From: Posidonia oceanica | Lineage: Eukaryota > Streptophyta > Magnoliopsida > Alismatales > Posidoniaceae | Direction: 5' to 3' | DNA length: 64,000 nucleotides | Assembly (NCBI GenBank): GCA_037176725.1 | Contig: JAZBRS010000023.1 | Location: 30,251,001-30,315,000 of the forward strand | In this document: positions 17,388 to 27,762 of the stretch, piece by piece | Layout: each line of letters starts with the position of its first letter | Numbering within the stretch: position 1 is the stretch's first letter | Made by a program: the position numbers and the translations under genes | Notes under the pieces: model-generated | Databases searched by the model: none | Told to the model about the DNA's origin: nothing | The model's input: only the letters and a program-made list of their open reading frames with translations

Positions 17388-20300
17388 TGTAGTAATCCCG
17401 GTGTTCGGATCGTCCATGCACGATGCCAAAGCTCGCGTGCACCGATCGGAATCAGGCTCACTATAAGCGGCTAAATCCGAGAAGGAAGACCTAACTCGAA
17501 AACATTTAAAAGAGGGAAAAAGGGAAAGAAAAGGAGAAGATAAGAAAAAAATCGGAGTCGCCACCAAGTCTATTAAATCGGAAGACGAGGAAAACCGGGG
17601 AAATGCGTGAATAACCACGCAAAACCAAGCAAAAGATACAAAGCGAAGCAATGCAAAAGAAATAAGATGCAAATGAATGCAAATGAGGTGACTCGTGCCT
17701 AGGACAAGGGCAATATGGTCATTGCGGGCCAAGAGAGGGTAAGGACTCCTGTTACGCGCGGGGAAGGTGTTAGGCACCCCCGACACGCCCGAGAATCGGT
17801 CTTTCTAGGCTTACGCTCGCATATGCAGGGAAATGCAGACTTTGAATGCCTAAGTGCCAATGAATGCCTGTCTAATGCTCAAAGGTGTGCTCTAAGTGAT
17901 GGAAAACGATGCAAGGAAGTAAACGTGCAATCTAAACGCTCAGCAACGCTGTCCGTATTCCGAACCGGGCGAAACCTGGCTCGTGAGAACTCCGGACAGT
18001 AAGCATCACCGCCCTATATGCAAATGCAGGCGATAAAACAAAACGGCGAGAAAACCATGCAATGCAATCGACATGCAAGGGAAAACGGCGTAAAACAGTG
18101 CGAGGAACGAAAGAAGTATGCAAAAAGATGCGAGAACAGGGTTGACATGCAAAATGGGGCAAGAAATGGAACAAGAACGCAAAACCGTGCGAGAAAACGA
18201 AAGAAGGGCGCAAAACTGGGCAAGAAAACACCAGGGCACGCAAAACGAGACGAGAAAACGAAAGGGCACGCAAAACGGTGCAGGAAAACAAGACTGCGCG
18301 CAAAACGAGGCAAGAAAACTAAAGGGCACGCAAAACGGAGCGAGAAAACATGAAAACACGCAAAACGAGGCAAAAAACTAAAAGGCACGCAAAACGGTGC
18401 AAGGCAAAGGAGTGGCGCGCAAAACGGAGCGAGAAAACAAGAAAACGCGCAAAACGGGGCGAGAAAACTGAAAGGCACGCAAAGCGGAGCGAGAAAACAA
18501 GAAAACATGCAAAACGGGGTGGGAAAACTGAAAGGCACGCAAAACGGTGCAGGACAGGGGAACGGCACGCAAAACGGAGCGAGAAAACTTGAAAATGCGC
18601 GAAACGAGGAGGAAAAACTAAGGGGCACGCAAAACGGTGCAAGACAGAGAAGCGGTGCGCGAAACGGAGCGATAAAAAGCGATGGCACGCAAAACGAGGC
18701 GGAGAAACTAAAAGGCACGTAAAACGGTGCAAAATAGAGAAGCGGCGCGCAAAACGGAGAGATAAAACATGAAAACACGCGAAACGAGGCGAAAAAACTA
18801 AAGGACACGCAAAACGGTGCAAGACAAAGATGCGGCGCGCGAAACGGAGCGATAAAACGCGATGGCACGCAAAACGAGGCGAAGAAACTAAAAGGGCACG
18901 CAAAACGGTGCAAATGGCATGCAAAATGAATGCAGTGCAGAAGTTCAGGAAGATATACCTGGAGATCCGGGAGTCTGATCGGAGATCTGTTTGGTCCATG
19001 CTGAAGAGCGCTTCGCTGCGGTCACCTGGGCAGCTTACTTGAGGAGACCCGACGGTCGGATTGAAAGATATCGCAACTTCGGAGCGGAAGGGCCAGAATA
19101 GAAGAGGAGAACAGATCTAAGTGTTCAGGAGGGCCTAGGGGTGTGCTGAAGGTCCTCCCAAGTGAAGGGGAGTTAGAAGTGCTTGGTGTATGCAAAGGGG
19201 AACTTAAATGCAAGATTAAGATGGATGCGGAATGCATGCAAAGCCAGAAAAGATAAGGAAAAGCCATTTGGAAGGAACGGGGGTTTAAAAGTATTTTTGA
19301 AAAAGGAAGGGGCTAAAATACAAATTTTCCAGAAAACAGGGGTTCTAGGGAGTCCGGGAATGCAAATGGAGGGTATACATGCAATTTTTGCAAACATGGG
19401 AGCTAAAATGCAACTTAGGGGTAAAACAGTCTTTTCACATAATTTTTCAAAAGATGCAAGGCTCTATGTGTGATTTTCAAATCATGCAGGGTCTGAAAAT
19501 GCAATTTTATATGCAAAATATACTCTGAAAAATAGATTACAGGACTACAGTGTGATTTTCAAAAAGATCAGGGTCAAAAATGCAATACAATAAGCTAAAA
19601 ATGCATGCAAGAGTTACTGTCCATTCAAAATGGACCTAAATGCAAATATGCAAAAACTGGGGGGCAAATGTGCAATGCAGTATGCAAAACAAGAAAATAA
19701 ACCCTAAGTTCTACAGTGCATGGGACCTGAATGCAAAAACAGTAAAATGCAAGGACTGGGAATGCAATGCAGTATGGTAAAATGCATGTAATTAAATAGG
19801 CTGATTTAAAACAGGATCTAAGTGCAATAATCAAAAACAGAGGGGCTAAAGCACAAAAATTTATAACTGAAACGCACAGTGGAGGGACTGAAAAGCAAAT
19901 GCAGAGAAATACAGATGTTTTGTGCAATTTAGCATGGTATGTAATTAAGAACGAAGCGAAATAAATAAACTGAGGACTAAAACGCAAAAAAAATAAGAAC
20001 TTAAGGCATAAATGCAATATTTGCACCAAAAACTTTATCAACTGAAAAATAAGTGAACAGTGGCTCGTCGGCGGCGACGGACACTGTAGCAGCAGAGCTT
20101 GCAGTGCTTGTGGCCGCCGACAGGGGAGGCTGAGGAGGTGCAGACCGGTGGAGGGCGGTGCTGGTGACCGTGCGGAGCTCTGGGCAGCATCGGAGCGGCG
20201 TTCCAGTGGCTGGAGCGCCCGGAAGACAAGCTGCTGGCGCCGGAGAAGACAGGAAGGCCGGCGTGCTGCTGGAGCATCTGGAATGTGCGGAAGCGGCTTC

Positions 20301-23011
20301 TGACTGGCGGAGGAGCAGCAGGAGGAGGAGAGGGAGCGAGGGAGGTCAGTTATTACCTGCGGTGGTGTCTGGAAAGTGCCCCCGATCTCGGCAGAGTTGG
20401 AGACGGCCGGCGGACGTCGTCCGGTCGCTGCGGACGTCCTCAGTGGCTCGCGACGGCTGGAGCTGCCTCGGAGCGTCCTTCCGGTGCTTCCCAGATGTTC
20501 GAGCGGGACTTCTGTGGCTCGGGCGGGAGAAGGCAGTTGGTGGGTCGACTGAGGGCCGCCGGAGGTGAGTGGGGCGGCGTGTTGCTCTCTGGATCGAGCG
20601 GGAGCTTCGGGGAGGTAGCTGGAGGTTCGGCGAATGGTTCTGGGCGGTTGGATTGCTGCTCTGGAGTCTGTGGAGGGGATTTGGGAGTCGGTCGGATTTC
20701 TGGACTGTGGGCGGCACAGGTGTTTGTGGTGAAGTTTGGGGGCTGTGGTGGATGGTTGGGTTCGAGGTCGGGGGCTCTGGAAAGGTGGAGGTTTGGTGAG
20801 TCTCGGGGCGGACTTTGGGAGAAGGTTGTGGGCAGGAGTGGAGGGAATTGCTGAGGGGAGTTGTGTTGGGTTCGATCTGGGTTTCAGGCGGCTTCCGGCG
20901 GAATGTGGGTTGGTTCTCGATGCAGAAAGGAGGGGAAGAGTTGCAGGGGGGCTTGGCGAGGTTGGGGGACGAATTCCGGAGGATTTTGGGGGTGCTTCAG
21001 GCTCTGGTCTGCTGGGAGAAGGAGAGGCGGAGGTCGGGTGTTTGTGGGTGGATTTCAGAGAAGAAAAGGTCACTCTCTCGCTCGGGATTGCCTCTGGAAT
21101 CGTCCTCCTCTCTTCTCCGGATCAATCCCCCTTTTTTCTCCCTCTCTCCCTCCTGAAAAGCACTCTGATTTCCCCTCTTCCCCCCGCTCTGAGTCCTGAC
21201 CACCCCTCCTTTAGCTTTGCAGGTCTGTGACCAATGAGCGCTGCGGAGAGGCGATGGCAGGTGCGAGGACGACGCTTCGGCGCGCGCCTGGCTGGAGCAG
21301 GAGGTGACAGGTCGGGGCAGCGTTGCAGGAGCGCAGGCGGTGTGCTACTGTAGCACTGCAACGCGCGGGAGGAAGTGAGGAAGACGGAGGACTGTAGCAA
21401 CGGGCTGCGGGCCGAATTTTGAAAAAAAAGGAGAAAAAAGGTGAACGGGCTGATAAGCCCAGTAAGGAAGAAAAGGAAAATAAAAAAGAAGGAAGAAAGA
21501 AAGATGGAAAGAAAAAATAGGAGAACATAAGATAAAAATAAATAAAAATATGGGATGACTTGGGTTGTAGGTTAGACGTTTAATTGGATTTTTTAATGAC
21601 CGTTTTTAGGTTAATTAGTGTGTTTTAGGCTTGATTAGGGTTTTAGGGTTTTATTTTGTTTTTGATTTGTTTTCCACTTGATTAGGGGTTGGTTAAATTC
21701 TTTTAAATTGTTTTTAAAATTGTGTTTTCTTGTTAAGTATTTTAGGATGTTAATTAGGATTTTTAGGATTTATTTTCATACTATTTTGAGTGGGTTTTGG
21801 GGCTTTTAGTTCTAGTCTTTTGTATTTTCCTTTTTTAAGTCTTTTGAACCATGCTTTTGTTTTTCATTTGTTAATTCTTTTTGATGTTTTTTAGTTGGAT
21901 TTTTTCCTGATTTGATTAAGCATTTTAGGTCTTTTAACTGTATTTTCTTTTCCTTTTTGATTAAGTTCTTATGTTGTTTCTTTCTTATGTTCATTAGGTT
22001 AAGTTTTTTTGTTCTCTTTAATTACTTGTTTTAGTATTTGATTTTTAATTCTTCTCTCTAGGGTTTGTTTTTCAATTCTTTTAGTGGGGTTTTCATTTTT
22101 GGTAGGTTCTGATTTTATTCCAGTTTTTTAGTTGATTTTACAGTATTTTATTTTAGTTTGTTTTGCATTTTTTAGTTTGCATGCTTGATTTTCTTTTTAG
22201 CTTGATTTAATTAAGTTTGGGTTTTTAATTATTTATTTAATGTTTTTAATTGCTTTTCTGGGGATTCTGATTTGTTTCTTTTAGGTCTTGGGGTTTTACA
22301 GATTTTTAAGGATTTTTGAGGTTTTTTGCAAGGGAAGAAGAAGAAAAGAAGAAGAGGAAGAAAAAAGGAAAAAAGGGAATAAAAGGGAAAGAGGTAGGTT
22401 TGAGGGAAAAGATTTTTTAAAATTCAAGGAAGATGGTAAAAATAAAATAAAAATAGGAATAAGATAGAGAAGGGATAGGAGTACAAAGGGGGCCCGCTGC
22501 TAAGCCAGAAGGAGGGCGAGAAAGGGATGAAAAGAGAGACGATAATCAGGAGAGAGAGAGGAGAGAGAAAACGATAATCCCGGAGAGAGAAAACGATAAT
22601 TCCAGCGAAAAGGGGTCTTAAAGGTCTCCGAAAGGGGTGAAATTTGGCGGGTGCGGGGTCTAGGGTTTCTAGTTCTGCTCCTAGAGTTTTGGTTCAGTTT
22701 TGAGGAAGTTTTGGAGGGGTTTTGAGGTGTAGAAAAGGGGTATTTTCGCCTAAGTTTCCTAGGGTTTTTGGGAGGGGTCTGGTTTGAGATTTTGCAGGCT
22801 TTTTGGTGGGTTTACTAAGTCATCAGGGGTGAGTGTTCCTATGGATTTTGGTGGGTTTTCAGGTTCGGGAAAGGGGGGGAAGCTCAGGTCAAGTTCAGGC
22901 TTGTTTTGAGGGGAAAGAAGGAGAGGAAGGTGTAGGTTTGGGTCTGGGTTCGGGTCCAGCAGCCACCGGAAGGCTCCAAACGATCCAGCCTGTCAAAATG
23001 GGGTGTCAACA
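17388..23011 (-). mobile_element. Solo LTR of a sister Ogre element inserted in element A pol
   Basis: 5624-bp LTR with the same ends as the element A LTRs (TGTAGTAATCCC and GGGGTGTCAACA), flanked by CCACT at 17383-17387 and 23012-23016. No internal region is present, so it arose by insertion of a full element followed by LTR-LTR recombination. It is clearly diverged from the A LTRs along its length, in the minisatellite, diffuse array and GC segments, so it comes from another subfamily copy. It has the same orientation as A. It contains the U5 block (17700-18015), a minisatellite (18040-18910), an ATGCAATTTT array (19190-20030), a GC-rich part (20040-21400) and a T-rich part (21540-22320). 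Confidence 0.95.
18040..18910. repeat. Minisatellite of the solo LTR
   Basis: About 30-bp units such as GGCACGCAAAACGRNGCRA followed by GAAAACNAAA, with a frequent alternation of two or three unit types giving roughly 60-120-bp superstructure. Long false open frames arise on both strands. Equivalent in position to 5640-6440 but independently reorganised. Confidence 0.9.
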
Positions 23012-25033
23012 CCACTTGACACATCTGCCCACCAAAGCCGGCTTTTGAAAGAGAAACTTGATGGGATCATGCCGGCACAAGAGGTGAACTGGGTACGCCA
23101 TCATATAATGCCTCAGTTTCTGTGCGACCCAGACAAGGGACAGACAGGTCTTCTCCATCGTGCTGTACCTGGCCTCGCATTCATTGAATTTCTTGCTCAG
23201 GTAGTAGATGGCGCGCTCCTTCCTACCAGATCCGTCGTGTTGGCCCAAGACAGCGCCCATGGAGTGCTGTGTGGTAGAAAGGTAGAGGAGCAAAGGTCTT
23301 CCTGGCATGGGAGGGACCAGGACAAGAGGTTTGACCAGCAGTTGCTTGATTTTATCAAATGCGGCCTGACACTCCTCGTTCCAGTTGATTTGTGCGTTCT
23401 TCCTCAGGAGTTTGAAGATAGGCTCGCAGATGGGCGTAAGCTGTGCAATGAAGCGACTGATATACTGTAAGCGCCCAAGTAGGCCTCGAACCTCCTTCTC
23501 GGTTCTAGGGGGTGGCATGTCCACGATGGCTTTCGCTTTCAACGGGTCCACTTCGATCCCCCTTTGGCTAACGATGTAGCCCAGAAGTTTGCCAGATGAA
23601 ACCCCAAACACACATTTACTGGGGTTAAGCCTCAGTCTGTACTTCCTCATACGGTCAAAGAGCTTCTTCAGGCAAGCAAGGTGATCCTCAGGCTCTTTGG
23701 TCTTTGCAATCATGTCATCTACATAGACCTCCACTTCTTGGTGCATGAGGTCGTGAAAAAGTGTAGTCATGGCCCTCTGATAAGTTGCGCCAGCATTCTT
23801 CAACCCAAACGGCATAACCTGATAACAGAAGACCCCCCAGGGGGTGATGAATGAAGTTTTTTCCATATCTTCTTCTGCCATCTTGATCTGATTATAGCCG
23901 GAGAAGCCGTCCATAAAGGATAGCATCTTGTGGCCCGCAGTGTTGTCGACTAGGACGTCAATGTGAGGCAATGGGAAATCGTCCTTCGGACTCACCTTGT
24001 TCAGGTCCCTGTAGTCGATACATATCTGGATCTGGCCGTCCTTCTTGGGCACTGGCACGATGTTTGCAAGCCACTCAGGGTAAAGGACGACCTTCAGAAA
24101 ATTGACATCAAGTTGCTTCATTATCTCTTCCTTGATCATGAGCAGCCACTGCGGTCGCCATCTTCTCAGTTTCTGCTTTACTGGCTTGGCGTCTGGCTTC
24201 AGGGGTAAGTTATGGACCACTATTTCGACATCAAGGTCGACCATGTCTTCATAAGTCCAGGCGAAGATATCTGCATACTCTTTTAGGAACGCAATGAACT
24301 CTATTCTGACTTGGGGTGGCAGTAGGGCACTGATGCGAACTTCTCTGGTTTCTTCGGCTGTGCCGAGATTAATGACCTCCGTTTCTTCCTCAACATGCAG
24401 GTTGGGACCTTCCGGGTCGTCGTCATAGGGTCGGAACTCAGACGATGGGTCATCATTCTCATCTTCGCCTGTATTGTCTTCCACTCCGTACGCAACAAGT
24501 TCTGAGAGGATCTCCTTTTCGAATGTGGGGTTTGTTACATCGAAGGAGTGTAGAAGTTCCGCTTCTTGGCCCTGGTGACGCCTCAGGATGGTCACGCCTA
24601 CTCGAGTGTTTCTGTATCCTCGGTGCGCGACTTCTGCCCCGATGGCTTCCCCTGTCTGTTCTGCTGCTGATGACACTGCTGCATGTTCTGCTGACACTAT
24701 TGAAGGCCTTGTCGACTCTGTGACTGATACTGCTGACGGCTTTGCTACTGAAACCTCTGACAACTCTGTTACTGATTCTGCTTTCTGCTTTGTTACTGCT
24801 GTTGTGTGATCTACTGGTGTCTCCTCTTCTGAGTCTGCTAACATACTTGTGGAGGGCATGTCGGACTGGCGGCTGACTTGGATACTGCCACTCGCTATCC
24901 TCCCCGAATGAGGCATGTGCTGCACAAGCCAACTAGACCCACCTTCGGGTTGAAGGGAAATGAGCTCGTCTGGTCTAGGGGAGTCCGGCACTCCTGAGTT
25001 TTCTTCTAGGGCCATGATGGAGGTGGAGTCCTC
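23012..25033 (-). pseudogene. Element A reverse transcriptase and degenerate RNase H
   Basis: RT domain with the expected Ty3-gypsy blocks: IVPVPKKDGQIQICIDYRDL, then PLPHIDVLVD, SFMDGFSGYNQIKM, FGLKNAGATYQRAM and the catalytic EVYVDDMIAKT box, followed by LGYIVSQRGIEVDP and LLGRLQYISRFI. The attached RNase H is degenerate: the usual first Asp motif is LLLYLSTTQHSMGAVL, and YSTMEKTCLSLVWVAQKL and LLCRHDPIKFLF follow. Loss of catalysis in this domain is typical for Tat elements, which carry the second RNase H. The N-terminal part from 25015 has an acidic linker (EEETEVINLG, ISALLPPQVRIEFIAFLKEY). The frame continues from the protease segment through a TGA at 25034-25036. It ends at 23012 where the solo LTR is inserted. 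Confidence 0.93.
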
Positions 25034-27601
25034 TCATAGAGGAGGATCCGTAACTACGGCTTTTCCTTTCCTTTCTGCGGCTTGGTGCTGTGCCAGGTCT
25101 TCTGCTATGGATTCGAGCTGTTCCTGATAAAGTAGCTCCAAATCAGACATCCATGAATCGACCTGGGCTTCTATCGCCCCTCCCTCTTCCTCATCTGAGG
25201 GTGAGTCGACATAATAGGCGTTGAGCGCCTGCGGCACTGGCTCAGCCGCGAGGTGGATTGCTGTTCCTGGTATTTGCGTGGTCTGACTCACAGGCACGCC
25301 TGATAGTGATAGTCTCGGCATGGGAGATCCAGGCAGGCTAGTCAGCGGGGCCACTGATGGGTACGCTGCCAGGGTTACTGCCGCAGTCAGAGGGTAGACA
25401 GAGGCGCTCTTCTGAAGGCTCAAGGGCCGGGAGACTGTGATGCTTGGCTGGTCCTCTGTGACTGGTGATGATGGTGAGAATGCGGCCTCTGATGCCATAG
25501 GGTCCTGCCATGAGAGTTGCTGTTGTGCGACAGGAGAAGGCGTGACTGACTGAGCTGGCTGAGATGTGGTTACTGAAAAGGGCTGAGTCACGCTGCTGAC
25601 TGGACTCAGTGATTGGCCCTCCTGAAAGGGTGACAATTGTGCCGATGCGACAGCGGTTGCGGGCGGATTGACTGACTGTGCTTGAATTGGTGCTGGTGGT
25701 GCTGACATGACTGCAGGAGAATCAAAGACTGTCAAATCTGCCAAGGGTTCTGCCAACTCTGCTGCTTTATGATCTGTGGTCGGAAGGACCGAACAAACCG
25801 ATCGAGATGCTGTTGGGCTAGGCTGGCTTTCACTGTAGGTCTGAACTGCCCCTGTTGTGCTAGACTGTTCCTCGTCCGAGTAGTAGTCCTCAACGCAGAC
25901 CCAGTCCTCCTCCGGCGGCGGAGAACTTTGACACGGCTCCGACTGCACTATGGCTTGAACGGCACTCGAACCCAGAATACCTGCGCTCGTGAAGTTGGCC
26001 AGACTCCGAGGTATGATCATTCTCTGATTCTTCGCTTGCGGGCGCTTGCCTTTATCAGTGTGAGGGTTGTACCCTAGACCCTCGTTGTCTCTTCGTTCTT
26101 CCGCCGTGATGGGTTCAGCGATTCCCTGGCCGTACCGCCCGAGCAGCGTCCCCCTGACGTAGCCCCACCTGTGACAGACGTTCTCGACCATTTGAAAAGG
26201 GTTGTTGTGAACGGCCAAGGAGTTGACACGTTCAAGATCTGGTAAAAAGTTAACCGGCTCGCACCGATTAACGCGGTATAAAGCATTCGAGAGTTCGGGG
26301 TCAAAGGGGACAGTCCGTGAAGAGACAGAGGAAACTGCTTCGATCCGCTCCTTCTCAAAATTCTCCGCCATGACAACGATGACATCGTCACCTCGGCGGA
26401 ACTTGATCATGCGATGGAGGGTCGAGGGGATAACCTGATGCTTGTGGAGCCAAGGGCGCCCAAGCAGAAAGTTGAAATTAGGCTCCAAGTCGACGACGTA
26501 GAATTCCACATCGAATGTGACCGGACCAATGATAAGAGGAATAATCAGAATCCCCAGAGCGTCATGGTGGGTATTATCAAAAGCTGTCATTTCCTTTACA
26601 ACTGGAGTAATGTCCTCGGCCTTGAATCCGAGCTTGGTTGCTGTTCGCAAGGGACAGACGTTAAGGCCTGACCCATTATCGACCAGTGCAAGGGGAATGC
26701 GAAAGTTCTTGAATTGTACTATGACGAACAAGGGTTGATTGTGATTAATCCCCGCTGGAGGCAACTCATCACTTGTGAAAGTGATGACCTGGGGCTCTGC
26801 GATCATTCCGACCATGCTTTCCAAGGCGGCGGGTTCTATGGCTTGGGACACACGGGCGGCTTGGAACACGCGAAGGAAAGCCTCGCGGTGTTCGGCAGAA
26901 GTGTGTATCAGGTCCCAGATGGATATGTCGGCCTTAACCTTTTTGAGCTGGGAAGTGATGTCGGCTTTAGGCTGGCACTTCTTGGCAGCAGGTGGTGCAG
27001 CTTTAGGGAGAGGTTCAGCTATGGTGGATTCAAGAGGCTGGCCTGAAGGTGGTAGGGCTGTAGGCCGGACTAAGGGCAGAGGTGTTGCAGGTTCTGGATG
27101 ACTAGGTCCAGTTACTGGCACCGGGGGTTTGTAGACCCTCCCCGATCGCGTCACTTCCACACACATTTCTGTGGCGTAGCTGTAAGGTACACGATAGGTA
27201 TCCCGGGTTAGGTTAATAACCACGGGAGCGCGTGCAGCGAGCACGAGCGGGGCTACAGGCTGAGGAGGGCACGGATAGGAGGATAGTCGGGAAGGTAAGC
27301 GGGGTGGGGATTGAGGTCTTGCTAACAGGTGCACGGGAAACTCTGGCTGAGGTCTGGCTAGGAGATGTATTGGGGATACTGCCTGCGGATTACCTAGCAG
27401 GTGTATTGGGGCTTGGGCCCGGGAAAGCATGGTGATTGGTGCAGAAGGACGCTCCGGCCTGGTGCGCGGTCGGATCATATGAACGCCCGACTCGGAACCG
27501 GCGACAGCTGCAAGATAGAGAGAGACTGGAAAGAGAGTAGAAACATCGTGGATAAGCTCGGAAGGATCTACCACAGATGTGAGAGGTCCAGAAGGAAACA
27601 A
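25034..27601 (-). CDS. Element A protease with long PR-RT linker
   Basis: About 855 open codons. The N-terminal third includes YRVPYSYATEMCVEVTRSGR, a conserved pre-protease stretch of Tat elements. The aspartic protease core has PLALVDNGSGLNVCPL (active Asp in a DNGS context, as usual for this clade), TAFDNTHHDALGILIIPL and FLLGRPWLHKHQVIPSTLH. A G-patch-like stretch (RYGQGIAEPI...GLGYNP) follows. Then comes a Ser/Thr/Pro/Gln-rich, probably disordered linker of roughly 340 residues. In classical Ogre elements an intron lies between protease and RT; here the region is open and in frame, broken only by the terminal TGA at 25034. Upstream, gag is in another frame: the shift lies between about 27640 and 27600. 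Confidence 0.88.
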   Translation of the reverse strand: MFPSGPLTSVVDPSELIHDVSTLFPVSLYLAAVAGSESGVHMIRPRTRPERPSAPITMLSRAQAPIHLLGNPQAVSPIHLLARPQPEFPVHLLARPQSPPRLPSRLSSYPCPPQPVAPLVLAARAPVVINLTRDTYRVPYSYATEMCVEVTRSGRVYKPPVPVTGPSHPEPATPLPLVRPTALPPSGQPLESTIAEPLPKAAPPAAKKCQPKADITSQLKKVKADISIWDLIHTSAEHREAFLRVFQAARVSQAIEPAALESMVGMIAEPQVITFTSDELPPAGINHNQPLFVIVQFKNFRIPLALVDNGSGLNVCPLRTATKLGFKAEDITPVVKEMTAFDNTHHDALGILIIPLIIGPVTFDVEFYVVDLEPNFNFLLGRPWLHKHQVIPSTLHRMIKFRRGDDVIVVMAENFEKERIEAVSSVSSRTVPFDPELSNALYRVNRCEPVNFLPDLERVNSLAVHNNPFQMVENVCHRWGYVRGTLLGRYGQGIAEPITAEERRDNEGLGYNPHTDKGKRPQAKNQRMIIPRSLANFTSAGILGSSAVQAIVQSEPCQSSPPPEEDWVCVEDYYSDEEQSSTTGAVQTYSESQPSPTASRSVCSVLPTTDHKAAELAEPLADLTVFDSPAVMSAPPAPIQAQSVNPPATAVASAQLSPFQEGQSLSPVSSVTQPFSVTTSQPAQSVTPSPVAQQQLSWQDPMASEAAFSPSSPVTEDQPSITVSRPLSLQKSASVYPLTAAVTLAAYPSVAPLTSLPGSPMPRLSLSGVPVSQTTQIPGTAIHLAAEPVPQALNAYYVDSPSDEEEGGAIEAQVDSWMSDLELLYQEQLESIAEDLAQHQAAERKGKAVVTDPPL

Positions 27602-27762
27602 GGAGTGGATTCCTGAGGCCCCTGCCTGTGCTCCGGCAGGGGCCGGTGGACAACATTAGCTGGGGTAGATGCCGATGCAGATGCATGAGATGGTGTAGAA
27701 GTGGATGCCTCATGCGTGTCGATCACAATCGTTCCCGATTCGATCAGATCCTGGATAGCATT

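Noticed and set aside
18006..18999. Open frames up to 299 codons in the solo LTR
   Set aside because: Same minisatellite effect as at 5640-6440. No domain, and frames are open on both strands.
19625..21073. 482-codon minus-strand frame in the solo LTR
   Set aside because: Low-complexity Pro/Ser/Thr sequence turning into hydrophobic low-complexity over the ATGCAAT array. It lies inside an LTR and is equivalent to non-coding sequence in the sister LTRs.
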